Assembly (NCBI GenBank): GCA_029941785.1 | Contig: JAPYTK010000001.1 | Coordinates: 1 to 64,000 of the forward strand | Direction: 5' to 3' | DNA: 64,000 bases | Source of the DNA: Polyangiaceae bacterium | GTDB taxonomy: Bacteria > Myxococcota_A > Polyangia > Polyangiales > Polyangiaceae | Shown: piece after piece, positions 52,519 to 60,927 of the stretch | Position numbering within the stretch: the first letter of the stretch is position 1 | Layout of the letters: the number at the start of each line of letters is the position of its first letter | Notes under the pieces: model-generated | Database searches by the model: none | What the model saw: only the letters and a program-made list of their open reading frames with translations | What the model was told of the DNA's origin: nothing | Program-made: the position numbers and the translations under genes

Positions 52519-53235
52519 TTATATGGATATTCCGGCTGCATATAGATCTTCTTCGGCATACTTCACCCATCCCCGGTTCGCCTTGGGACTGGCAGGACTA
52601 GGGTGGAGCATGACCCCGACGTCAACCGGAAGGTTCGCAAGGGCCGACTCAGCACGCTTCCGGGCAAAAGCACCGACACCAACAACGACACGTGGCTTCA
52701 ATAAGTTGACCGTCGCGCGCAGGGCCTCGTCGCAGACCTCGAACAGCGCCGCACGCTCAGCCTTGGGCAGCTTGTCCGGTGTGCGGTTGCGTCCCCCTTC
52801 CTCCATGAACACCAGGGGGCAGTAGTTGACGACGAAGAAGCGCTCAAAGAAGCGCTCCGGCGTCTTGAATCGATCGCGGGCCCAACCCCACAACCGAGAG
52901 CCACTTACCTCGGAACGCGTACAATCAAATCCCAAGATGGGCCTCTTGGGGTGTTGTCGAGGAGGTTGGTCGACCGGAGCGACAACGCCCAGCCAATCCC
53001 GAGCGTAGCCGACGTCACCAAATGGCACGCCGCTCTGGGCCATGCCGAAAGGACCGGGATTCATCCCGAGGAAGAGAGCCTCCTTGGGGCCCCCACCCCA
53101 ACGCTTCAGATAGATCTCGTGAGGGCGACGCGCGTAGCACAGTGGATTGTAGACCTCGTGAACCGGCGCAGCGAAGTGAAGGTCATCGACAGCTCGAGAG
53201 AGCCGACGCGAAATGGTGACGAGGGAGCGACTCAT
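52519..53235 (-). CDS. SMUG1-type uracil-DNA glycosylase
   Basis: LFLGMNPGPFGMAQSGVPFG is the SMUG1 active-site loop and LHPSPASPKANRGW its second, DNA-intercalating motif. The protein removes uracil and some oxidised pyrimidines from DNA. ATG 53235 gives 238 residues; the track start is earlier. SMUG1 is common in animals but patchy in bacteria, with known examples among deltaproteobacteria-type genomes. It is divergent from tadA across 121 bp. Confidence 0.9.
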   Translation of the reverse strand: MSRSLVTISRRLSRAVDDLHFAAPVHEVYNPLCYARRPHEIYLKRWGGGPKEALFLGMNPGPFGMAQSGVPFGDVGYARDWLGVVAPVDQPPRQHPKRPILGFDCTRSEVSGSRLWGWARDRFKTPERFFERFFVVNYCPLVFMEEGGRNRTPDKLPKAERAALFEVCDEALRATVNLLKPRVVVGVGAFARKRAESALANLPVDVGVMLHPSPASPKANRGWVKYAEEDLYAAGISI

Positions 53236-53356
53236 GACGATGCGATGTCTGTTGCACGGACGCGTCGCGGCGAGGTGCACAAAGCAAGGGCACCGCTGGA
53301 CAAGCTTGCGGTGAAGCCAGACTCAGTGCAGCTTTCCCAGTCCGTAGATCGAAACC

Positions 53357-53884
53357 ATGACGGACCATCAGGTGACAACAGGCGACGCTCCCCATGTCGG
53401 GCCCATGCGGATGGCCATGCACGAAGCACAAGAAGCCGCAGCCGCCGGTGACGTTCCGGTCGGTGCCGTCATCGTCGACGGCTCGGGGCGCGTCGTGGCG
53501 AGGGGGCGAAACCGTCGCGAGGAGCGGGGCGATCCTACCGCTCATGCCGAGATTGAAGCCTTGCGCATGCTGGGTGAAAGTCGCGGCGCCATCGACGGCG
53601 GCTGGCGCTGCACCGGAATGACACTTTACGTCACGCTCGAGCCTTGCGTGATGTGTGCCGGCGCGATGATCAACGCACGCATCGATCGCGTCGTCTACGG
53701 CTGCCGTGATCCCAAAGCAGGAGCGACAGACTCCTTGTTTACCATCGGCCGGGACCCTCGCCTCAACCACCGCTTCGAGGTCGTCGCCGGGGTGCTGGCT
53801 GACGAGTGCAGCGCACAACTAAGAGACTTCTTCAGCGCACGACGCGGCGGCGATGGCGACGTCGTTGCAGTAAGCAAGCCGTAA
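53357..53884 (+). CDS. tadA: tRNA-specific adenosine deaminase
   Basis: The cytidine-deaminase-like fold has DVPVGAVIVDG, the zinc motif TAHAEIEAL with the catalytic Glu, and YVTLEPCVMCAGAMINARI with the two zinc cysteines. VVYGCRDPKAGATDSLF and RLNHRFEVVAGVL complete the TadA pattern. The enzyme makes inosine at the wobble position of tRNA-Arg(ACG). 175 residues. The last 53 bp overlap the convergent membrane-protein gene. Confidence 0.93.
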   Translation: MTDHQVTTGDAPHVGPMRMAMHEAQEAAAAGDVPVGAVIVDGSGRVVARGRNRREERGDPTAHAEIEALRMLGESRGAIDGGWRCTGMTLYVTLEPCVMCAGAMINARIDRVVYGCRDPKAGATDSLFTIGRDPRLNHRFEVVAGVLADECSAQLRDFFSARRGGDGDVVAVSKP

Positions 53885-54509
53885 ACGCAATCACGACAGC
53901 GACGAGCAGTCCGACGCTCAGCACCGGATGCTGCGCCGCCAAGACGAGCCCCTGAAACCACGAGCCGCTCGCTGGAGGACCTGGTCGAAGACCGGCAAAG
54001 GTCATCTGGTCGACCGAAGAGGCACAGCCGCTCGAACCCGCACAGGTGAAGGTACACAAGAGCGGCGCGTCGTCAGGCGCACAAAAACCAAGGTGGTGTG
54101 TCCCGTGCACTGCCAACTGCGCACCTGCGACTGTCTTGTCCAACGCTCGGGCGCGAAACCGGGTGACGTAACGGCCCTTCTCTTTGCTGGTCGCATCCGC
54201 CGCGACGTCGCTCAGAGCGTGCCTCGCGGTGGTTTTCGACATCGCTGCCTCCGCAAGCGTTTGCTGTACACCTGGCAGCCAAATCGGCGGCGCGGATCGC
54301 AGGCAGACGAGATCGGCCCAAGCCGCTGGCGGTGCACGCCACGCGCGCCGAAGCACCGTTTCGACGCCCGCCACTTCCGCGACCGGAGACGCCGACTGCT
54401 CGCGCATTCCGCTCGGCAGGGACAGGGAAAGGCGAACCTCACCGATCGCAAAGACCTGGGAAGTGCTGGTCAATTCACCCCTTCTCAGGGGAGCGACAAA
54501 CTGGCTCAA
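53832..54509 (-). CDS. Protein with C-terminal membrane anchor, co-transcribed with MerR regulator
   Basis: The product has 225 residues. The C-terminus carries one membrane segment (PVLSVGLLVAVVIAFTACLLQ) followed by a basic stop-transfer end RRRRHRRRVVR, so it is tail-anchored. The remainder is mixed, with LVCLRSAPPIWLPGVQQ and a small group of cysteines (FCAPDDAPLLCTFTCAGSSGC). The start overlaps the merR stop as ATGA. That argues against the plus-strand ORF 53928-54587 in the same place. The function is unknown. Confidence 0.6.
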   Translation of the reverse strand: MSQFVAPLRRGELTSTSQVFAIGEVRLSLSLPSGMREQSASPVAEVAGVETVLRRAWRAPPAAWADLVCLRSAPPIWLPGVQQTLAEAAMSKTTARHALSDVAADATSKEKGRYVTRFRARALDKTVAGAQLAVHGTHHLGFCAPDDAPLLCTFTCAGSSGCASSVDQMTFAGLRPGPPASGSWFQGLVLAAQHPVLSVGLLVAVVIAFTACLLQRRRHRRRVVR

Positions 54510-54877
54510 GCCGTGATCGTGTCGAGTTCCGTCATGGCCGACTCGATGTCACCGCGCAGGGAGATCAGACTCTCCCGTAGGGCATGAAGCTCGCGCATTT
54601 CAGGGTCGCTCGCGTCCGACGGCTCAACCCCGTCGCCACGTAGCTTTCGCTTGGCGCCCGCAATCGTATACAGGTGGCCATAAAGAAGATCTTTCACCTT
54701 CAACAAAGTGTCGACATCGCGCCTCGAATACACCCGCTGGCCCTTGCGCGATTTTTCCGGTCGAATGGATCGGAATTCCGTTTCCCAGTATCGCAGAACG
54801 TGAGGCTCTACGCCCACGATGCCGGCGACCTCACCGATGCGAAAGTACAGCTTGTCGGGCAGTTGACCAGTCGCCAT
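54506..54877 (-). CDS. MerR-family regulator
   Basis: The product has 123 residues. YFRIGEVAGIVGVEPHVLRYWETEF is the MerR winged-helix and RVYSRRDVDTLLKVKDLL the wing/helix that follows, then a short coiled coil (ELHALRESLISLRGDIESAMTEL). There is no ligand-binding domain. A short MerR protein next to IHF alpha is a recurring arrangement in deltaproteobacterial genomes. It lies 31 bp after ihfA. Confidence 0.88.
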   Translation of the reverse strand: MATGQLPDKLYFRIGEVAGIVGVEPHVLRYWETEFRSIRPEKSRKGQRVYSRRDVDTLLKVKDLLYGHLYTIAGAKRKLRGDGVEPSDASDPEMRELHALRESLISLRGDIESAMTELDTITA

Positions 54878-54908
54878 GAAATTCCGAAGTCCTTACTGGG
54901 TCAATCGT

Positions 54909-55349
54909 TCAATAGGTACCCGCACCACCGAAGCCGCCGCCCGAATCACCGGTAGGCGGTTGAGGAGATGCCGCAGGACTCGCCTGTTCGGCGGGCGAAA
55001 GCCCTGGCGCAGCTGCGGACGAATTCCCCGCCGGAGACTCTTCGCCACCGTTCAGCGCCTGCTTCAACAGCTGGCTCGGCTTGAAGGTCAACACACGCCG
55101 CGCGGTGATCGTGATCGGTTCGCCCGATTGCGGATTTCGTCCTTGACGTGCTCGCTTGTCCCGCAACACAAAATTGCCGAAACCGGAGATCTTGATTTGC
55201 TCGCCGCGGCCGAGCGTTTCCTTCATCAACTCGAACACGAGGTCCACAAGGTCGGCTGCTTCCTTTTTGGAAAAGCCACCAAGCTTGCTGTAAACGGCCT
55301 GGACCAATTCGAACTTGGTCGTACGTTGCTCTTTTGTTCCCTTGCCCAT
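54909..55349 (-). CDS. ihfA: Integration host factor alpha-type DNA-binding protein with long tail
   Basis: Residues 10-100 are an HU/IHF domain: TKFELVQAVYSKLGGFSKKEAADLVDLVFE, then IKISGFGNFVLRDKRARQGRNPQSGEPITI with the DNA-inserting Pro in the arm. IHF bends DNA by about a half turn and helps recombination and gene regulation. From about residue 103 there is an unusual Ser/Pro/Ala/Gly tail (GLSPAEQASPAASPQPP, ending GFGGAGTY). The start ATG 55349 has a GGGGG-containing Shine-Dalgarno 7 bp upstream. merR follows in the same direction. Confidence 0.88.
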   Translation of the reverse strand: MGKGTKEQRTTKFELVQAVYSKLGGFSKKEAADLVDLVFELMKETLGRGEQIKISGFGNFVLRDKRARQGRNPQSGEPITITARRVLTFKPSQLLKQALNGGEESPAGNSSAAAPGLSPAEQASPAASPQPPTGDSGGGFGGAGTY

Positions 55350-55465
55350 TCGATATCCCCCGAAAGGTTTCGTCTGTACGATGGCAGTTCTCAGGCGCCC
55401 AGTCTAGCCTAGAGTCTTAGAATCGAAGGTTTTTTTGCTTGGCCCACGAACGAGCATGCTGCCGT

Positions 55466-57034
55466 TCAGGCTGCAAGCCGTTGCTTCGCGGCGGTGGGCT
55501 CGCCCGCAAAACTCGGTTCGGGCTGCGGCACGTCGAGGGCCTGCTCGACGACCGTAGACCGCGCGCGGCGCGCAAGTTGAAGGCGTTCGCCGATCAGCTG
55601 TTGAGATATGTAGCCATAGCCAAGGGCGAACAACAGCGCAAACGGCGCAGCAAAGTAGTGCCCATAGGTCACGGCAGCGACGACAGAACACACCGAAACG
55701 GCGGCACAACCGAGCTCGAGCCACGGCAAATCGAATGCCGCCCGATAACGCCAACGGTCGGTCCCGTGCTTCGGCGTACGAACGAACTCGCCGGCCGAGT
55801 TTTTCCAACCGTCGATGACCGCGCGAGTGAGGTGTGGTGCCAAACCGGCGCCGACCGCAATGAGGCCAGGCAAGAGCTTGATCGCGCCCCAGCGGCTGCG
55901 CCCCTGGGCCGTTTCGGCCAACATGTAAAACGCGAGGAGTGAACTCATTGGCGCCATGCACAGTGGTAAGTCGAAAAGGAGCATGGTCTCGACGTCTGCG
56001 GCAGAAACCGTCAACAGCACCGGTAGCAACAAGAGGCACAGCGCCACCATCAGTGGATACGCAAAGTGCGGGGTGAGGTGGAAGAACGCCTCCACACGCT
56101 GCGCGCGCGTCAAATCGGCTCGCAGCACCCGACCGAGTAGCTTGCGTGCGGTCTGCACGGTGCCCTTCGCCCAGCGATACTGCTGAGCACGCAGCGCAGA
56201 GATGTCCTCGGGCAATTCGGCCGGTGACACAACGTCAGGCCGGTAGATGAAACGCCATCCTCGGAGCTGAGCCCGGTAGCTGAGGTCGAGATCTTCGGTG
56301 ATCGTGTCGTGCTCCCAACCGCCAGCGTCCGTGATGGCCACCTTCCGCCACATACCGCCCGTTCCCGAGAAGTTGAACAAAAGCCCGGCACCGTAGCGTG
56401 CGCGGTTTTCCACCATGTGGTGACCGTCGAGCATCAGCGCTTGCACGCGAGTCAGAAAAGATACCTCGCGATTCAAGTGCGCCCAGCGGGTCTGCACCAT
56501 CGCGACCTTCGGGTCGGCGAAGTGCCCCACGAGTTCGCGCACGAAGTCGGCGCGGGGTAAGAAGTCAGCATCGAACACGGCGAGGAGCTCGCCCTTGGCC
56601 ACCTTCATGCCGTTCTCGAGCGCCCCGGCCTTGTAGCCCGTCCGGTCGGTCCGGTGGATGTAGACAGCGTCGATGCCCTGCGCCTTGAGCCGGTCGACGG
56701 CCGCACGAGCAATGTCCTGGGTCTCGTCGATGGAATCATCGAGGACTTGGATCTCGAGAAGTTCTCGGGGGTAATCCATCTTTGCAACTTCGTCGAGCAA
56801 TCGAACCACGACGGTCGATTCGTTGAAGATCGGTAGCTGAATGGTCACTCTCGGGCCGAGCTCGGCTATGCCAGAAATCCCGGCGGCCGGCGCCCTACGC
56901 TGGGCCAACTCGGCGACCGCGGCGATCTTCTCCTTGTGCCGACGGCAGAGCATGACCAAGTGCAGTCGGTGCAACCCGTAGGTGCTGAGAAGGACCAAAA
57001 CGAAAAAATAGGCGATGCACAAGATGACGACCAT
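55466..57034 (-). CDS. Processive-type family 2 membrane glycosyltransferase
   Basis: ATG 57034 with GAGG upstream is chosen over the track start, which would include 170 residues antisense to the next gene. One N-terminal membrane segment (VVILCIAYFFVLVLLSTYGL) precedes a GT-A domain with VTIQLPIFNESTVV, VLDDSIDETQ, AVFDADFLPRADF, TEDLDLSYR and the QxxRW-type motif QQYRWAKG. Several C-terminal membrane segments follow. This is the layout of cellulose-synthase-like or ceramide-glucosyltransferase-like enzymes that make beta-linked glycans or glycolipids. The product is 522 residues. The polymer is unknown. Confidence 0.85.
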   Translation of the reverse strand: MVVILCIAYFFVLVLLSTYGLHRLHLVMLCRRHKEKIAAVAELAQRRAPAAGISGIAELGPRVTIQLPIFNESTVVVRLLDEVAKMDYPRELLEIQVLDDSIDETQDIARAAVDRLKAQGIDAVYIHRTDRTGYKAGALENGMKVAKGELLAVFDADFLPRADFVRELVGHFADPKVAMVQTRWAHLNREVSFLTRVQALMLDGHHMVENRARYGAGLLFNFSGTGGMWRKVAITDAGGWEHDTITEDLDLSYRAQLRGWRFIYRPDVVSPAELPEDISALRAQQYRWAKGTVQTARKLLGRVLRADLTRAQRVEAFFHLTPHFAYPLMVALCLLLLPVLLTVSAADVETMLLFDLPLCMAPMSSLLAFYMLAETAQGRSRWGAIKLLPGLIAVGAGLAPHLTRAVIDGWKNSAGEFVRTPKHGTDRWRYRAAFDLPWLELGCAAVSVCSVVAAVTYGHYFAAPFALLFALGYGYISQQLIGERLQLARRARSTVVEQALDVPQPEPSFAGEPTAAKQRLAA

Positions 57035-57127
57035 GACCTCGGAGAGGTAGCACTGACGCACTGCGCAATTGTCATCGAGATGTATTTCTTTGCAGCCCAA
57101 TGTCGTGATTTCACCTACACTCCGGAT

Positions 57128-60100
57128 ATGTCTTCGGTTTTCGGCAAAACTGCCAGCGGGTTGAGCATCGGCTTGAGGGGTTTCCTGTTGTCGCTCATCA
57201 CAGGAATAGGGGTTTGCTCGTGCACCTTCGATCGGGTGCCAGAGAGTCTCGGTCTCACGCCGGATGGCAGCGGCGCGAGGGTCCGTTTCGACTTGAGTCA
57301 CCAGCCTCTGCCTGAGATCCCCATGCCGAACGACACGGCGACGTGGCCAGACCCCACGAGTCGAACCGGCCTTCGCATCAACGCGAGTCTGGTCGCGCCC
57401 ACGCAAATCGAACAACAAGCACGGGAGCGATTCTCGCAAATGGAAGGTTGGGGCACCTTCGCCCCGATCACCGTATCCTTCGACCACCGCGGTGGCTCCA
57501 CGGCAACGAGCGCGGCTTTGGATCTCGGAAACGTCCGCACTCGCCACCAAGGTGACGATTACGACTTCGTCAACGACGCGATTTACCTGATCGACATGCA
57601 GACCGGTGTCCCCGTTCCGCTCGATCTAGGAGACGGCAACTTCGACTACACGCTGAAGAAGCTGGACCGTTACTGGGCAAACGACAGTCGGGCAAGCGAA
57701 CGAAACCTGATGTTCGAGACCATCGACGAGACCGCCGGCGGAACGATCACGCAGTACGCGCCAGAGCACGACACCGACTTCGATGGCGTGCTCGACCAAC
57801 CGAACTTCGAGAATCCCGCCGCCTGTCCGGACCCCGATCCGATCTGCGACGACCCCGGCAGCGGAGCAGCCTACACAGAGGAAAATTGCGTCGAGATGCG
57901 CCGCTCACGGGATCGCTGCGTAATGGACAATCTGCTCACCTGGTACGAGCGGGAGACCGACACGCTCATCGTCCGTCCACTGCTGCCCCTTCGAGAAATG
58001 AACCGTTACGCTGTCGTGCTGACGAACCGACTCCTCGACAGCGAGGGCGAGCCGGTGCGCTCACCTTTCGATCAAATCTATCACGCCAGTCAGGGGCTCA
58101 GCGCGGAGCGTGTCGCCCAGATCCTCGATACGCCTTCCCTCCAAAGCTACTACGGCGACATCCATGGAACGGGACTCTCCAACGTCGCCTTCGTGTGGAG
58201 CTTCACGACCCAACCAACCGTCGACGACATGAAGCGTCTACGCGACGGACTGTACGGTCACGGGCCTTTTGCTCGCTGGAGCACCGCTTTCCCACCAAAA
58301 CTGGAAATGCAGCGCATGGTGGGCCTGCGAGGCGATCTCGACCAAGGGGTTACCGAAGATGACGGTTGGCCCGATTCGGCTCTAGGCAAGGCTGCCGACT
58401 GTCCCAACAAGGCCGGCGACCTCTTTCGCGTCGATTACGATGGCGTCCGCGACGTCATGAAGTTGCTCGTCGAGCAGGGCTTCGGCCTCGGTACCGGACC
58501 GAGCACAGACCTCTTGTTGCGGCGCTTTGAGGCTATCGATCACTTGGTGATCGGCACGTTCCGAGCTCCCTTCTTGTTGGAGGGCGGGCCCCAAAACACC
58601 GATCCCAACGCCGCCTTTTCGCTCGATTACGTCGCCGGCACCGGAGTGGAGAGTGAGGACACGGTGCAGGTGTGGATGATCGTGCCCAAGGAAACCGAGA
58701 CCCACAAGCAGCCCTTCGACGTCAACGTCTACGGCCACGGATACACCGGCAGCTTCCTCGAGATGATGATCTACGCCGGCAACATGGCCGATCACGGTCT
58801 CGCCACGGTGGGGATCAACGCCATGGGGCACGGCCTCGTCGTGGACGAAGGAACCAAGATCGCCGCCTCAGCCCTGCTCGGCAGCGCTTGCTATCGGCCC
58901 ATGTTCGACGCGATGACGTTGAGCCGCGCCCGTGACTTGAATCGCGACGGCATCGCAGACTCGGGTGGCGACTTTTGGTCGAGTTTCTTGTTTCACACAC
59001 GGGACGGCGTGCGCCAGTCCGTACTCGATCAGATCCAACTGGTGCGCATCATGCGCGCCTTTGGGCAGCCATCCGCAGTCATGGATTGTCGGGACGATGC
59101 CAAGGGTCCGCTCGCCGTCTCACCATGCACCTCTACGTCTGATCCCTCGCCTCGCTTAGCCGGCGACTTTGACGATGACGGCGTCGCCGATTTGGGCGGG
59201 CCGGATGCGCGATACGCCACCTGGGGCGAGTCTTTGGGCGGGATCCTCAGTGGCATCCATGGTGCGATCGATCCCTACGTCACCAGCACCGTTCCCGGCT
59301 CCGGCGGGGGCGGCCTGACGGACATTGGCGCGCGGTCCTTCCAAGGCGGTGTTCTGGAAGCTGTGCTGCTGCGATTGTGGGGTCCGCTCTTGGTGAGCGT
59401 GCCAGCCGAATCGCGCAAGGCCTGCGCTGACGATCCACGTGAGGGCTGCACGGTCTGTAAGGGCGACCAGCTGAGTGTGCGCTGGACACTTCCCAACGTG
59501 AACGACACCGGTGAGGTTGAAATCACCTGTGTGGAAGTGGGGACCATTACCAACACGACCGTGCTCGCCCGCAACATCGATGGCAAAGAGACTCGCTGCA
59601 CCCGCGTAGGGGACGACGGTCACTTTCGCATCGGCTTGCCTGCATCGACGGGCGATCGGGTGGCGATCACCTTCTGGAATGGGGTCGATCAGGTGGACAG
59701 TTACGGGAGCTGCAGGCTGAGGGACGGGGCGGAACTACGCCACACGATCGAACAGTGGGGCGCCGGCGACCGATCGCCCGGCGACGAAGGCCCGACAGCA
59801 AGCTGTCAGCATGCGAGCTGCAAGACGTTTCAGGGTCTGTTCTTCGGGGAAGGCGAAGGGCTCAGCTCGCCGGGCGACGGGTTTGGATTGCTCCGGCAGA
59901 GCCCCGCGCTGCGTCGCTTCCTCGGTCTCGCGCAAGCCGCGCTCGAACCCGGCGATCCCATCAGCTTCGCACCGTACTATTCGATGCGCACCATGACGGA
60001 TGCTTCCGGCCAGATCATCGAGCCGCACGCCGTACTAACACTCAACACGATCGGAGACATGAGCGTGCCCCTCAACGCCGGAATCGCGTTCGCGCGCGCC

Positions 60101-60886
60101 ACCGGGGCGCTCCCCTTCTTCCGTCCCGATCAACTCGCGAGTTACCCGGCCTACGCCGACTTCGTCACGCCGCCTGCCCTCTACGAAGCGCTCGGGCAGC
60201 AAACGCCAAACCAGCAACTCGTCGATCGACACGTGATCGAGGGGATCACCGCGCTCGCTCGGGAGCCGGCGGGACCTGAGTGCGCCGCGAGCGCCAACAG
60301 CGGAGACCTCACCGCGAGCTATGCCGATCCATCGGGCCAGACTCACGCCTGTTTCCCGAGCGGTTGCAGCGCCACGACAGAGCAGAGTTCCGAGACACGC
60401 GTTTGCCACAGCGGCAGCAGCTGCGACCTGATCACAGGACAGTGCGCCCCCAAGCGCCTCGGAAAGAACACCTGCGACGAGGCGCTTTGGGATGCCGACG
60501 ATCTCGACGAGGGCGCGCAGCGCTACTTCGAACAGCACGCCAAGGTACCGCACCGCCTGGCACGACTCACGCAGGCGGTAAACAATAGCTCGCTCGAAGA
60601 AGTCTGGGCGCCGCGACTTCAAGGTGTACCCTTCGCTTCAGACGACAGCGCCTACAAGCCACAAGCTGCCCCCGAAGGCCGTCTCACGGCTTTGCTCGAT
60701 GCCTACGTCGTGCCTCAAGGCACGCATACCTTCGCCAATGGCAACCCCTGCGAGGCCTTTGACTCAGCCACCTACTTGACCAATCTCGTCGCCCGATTCT
60801 TCGCGTCGGACGGAACCGACGTCTACTACCTCTCGCACCCCGCGACGCATCGCTGCTTGGCGAACGAATTTACCCCCTGCCAGTAG
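57128..60886 (+). CDS. Large surface lipoprotein with alpha/beta-hydrolase (esterase/lipase-like) domain
   Basis: ATG 57128 gives a lipoprotein signal ending GIGVCSC; the track start lies in the divergent gene. The mature protein has 1,230 or so residues. Around residues 530-760 it contains FDVNVYGHGYTGSFLEMMIYAGN (oxyanion-hole type) and YATWGESLGGILSGIHGAI (G-E-S-L-G nucleophile), as in esterases/lipases. Before it are about 450 residues of unknown structure and after it a Cys-rich region (GCTVCKGD, CFPSGCSATTEQS, CDLITGQCAPK). It is likely a secreted esterase or lipase held at the outer membrane. Its exact substrate is unknown. Confidence 0.7.
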   Translation: MSSVFGKTASGLSIGLRGFLLSLITGIGVCSCTFDRVPESLGLTPDGSGARVRFDLSHQPLPEIPMPNDTATWPDPTSRTGLRINASLVAPTQIEQQARERFSQMEGWGTFAPITVSFDHRGGSTATSAALDLGNVRTRHQGDDYDFVNDAIYLIDMQTGVPVPLDLGDGNFDYTLKKLDRYWANDSRASERNLMFETIDETAGGTITQYAPEHDTDFDGVLDQPNFENPAACPDPDPICDDPGSGAAYTEENCVEMRRSRDRCVMDNLLTWYERETDTLIVRPLLPLREMNRYAVVLTNRLLDSEGEPVRSPFDQIYHASQGLSAERVAQILDTPSLQSYYGDIHGTGLSNVAFVWSFTTQPTVDDMKRLRDGLYGHGPFARWSTAFPPKLEMQRMVGLRGDLDQGVTEDDGWPDSALGKAADCPNKAGDLFRVDYDGVRDVMKLLVEQGFGLGTGPSTDLLLRRFEAIDHLVIGTFRAPFLLEGGPQNTDPNAAFSLDYVAGTGVESEDTVQVWMIVPKETETHKQPFDVNVYGHGYTGSFLEMMIYAGNMADHGLATVGINAMGHGLVVDEGTKIAASALLGSACYRPMFDAMTLSRARDLNRDGIADSGGDFWSSFLFHTRDGVRQSVLDQIQLVRIMRAFGQPSAVMDCRDDAKGPLAVSPCTSTSDPSPRLAGDFDDDGVADLGGPDARYATWGESLGGILSGIHGAIDPYVTSTVPGSGGGGLTDIGARSFQGGVLEAVLLRLWGPLLVSVPAESRKACADDPREGCTVCKGDQLSVRWTLPNVNDTGEVEITCVEVGTITNTTVLARNIDGKETRCTRVGDDGHFRIGLPASTGDRVAITFWNGVDQVDSYGSCRLRDGAELRHTIEQWGAGDRSPGDEGPTASCQHASCKTFQGLFFGEGEGLSSPGDGFGLLRQSPALRRFLGLAQAALEPGDPISFAPYYSMRTMTDASGQIIEPHAVLTLNTIGDMSVPLNAGIAFARATGALPFFRPDQLASYPAYADFVTPPALYEALGQQTPNQQLVDRHVIEGITALAREPAGPECAASANSGDLTASYADPSGQTHACFPSGCSATTEQSSETRVCHSGSSCDLITGQCAPKRLGKNTCDEALWDADDLDEGAQRYFEQHAKVPHRLARLTQAVNNSSLEEVWAPRLQGVPFASDDSAYKPQAAPEGRLTALLDAYVVPQGTHTFANGNPCEAFDSATYLTNLVARFFASDGTDVYYLSHPATHRCLANEFTPCQ

Positions 60887-60927
60887 GCGCCAGAGCAGCG
60901 AGCAGTGCCCCGACCCGCTGCCACGAG

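Noticed and set aside
53928-54587. 219-residue plus-strand ORF after tadA
   Set aside because: The minus-strand frame here is coupled to merR by an ATGA overlap and has a membrane anchor; the plus-strand frame is Arg/Thr-rich without motifs.
55401-55440. T-run (GGTTTTTTTGC) between ihfA and the glycosyltransferase as a terminator
   Set aside because: The run is on the plus strand, but the transcripts here run minus, and no stable hairpin precedes it.
55466-57550. Long track start (694 residues) for the GT2 glycosyltransferase
   Set aside because: The first 170 residues are antisense to the large lipoprotein gene; ATG 57034 has a ribosome binding site and starts with the membrane segment.
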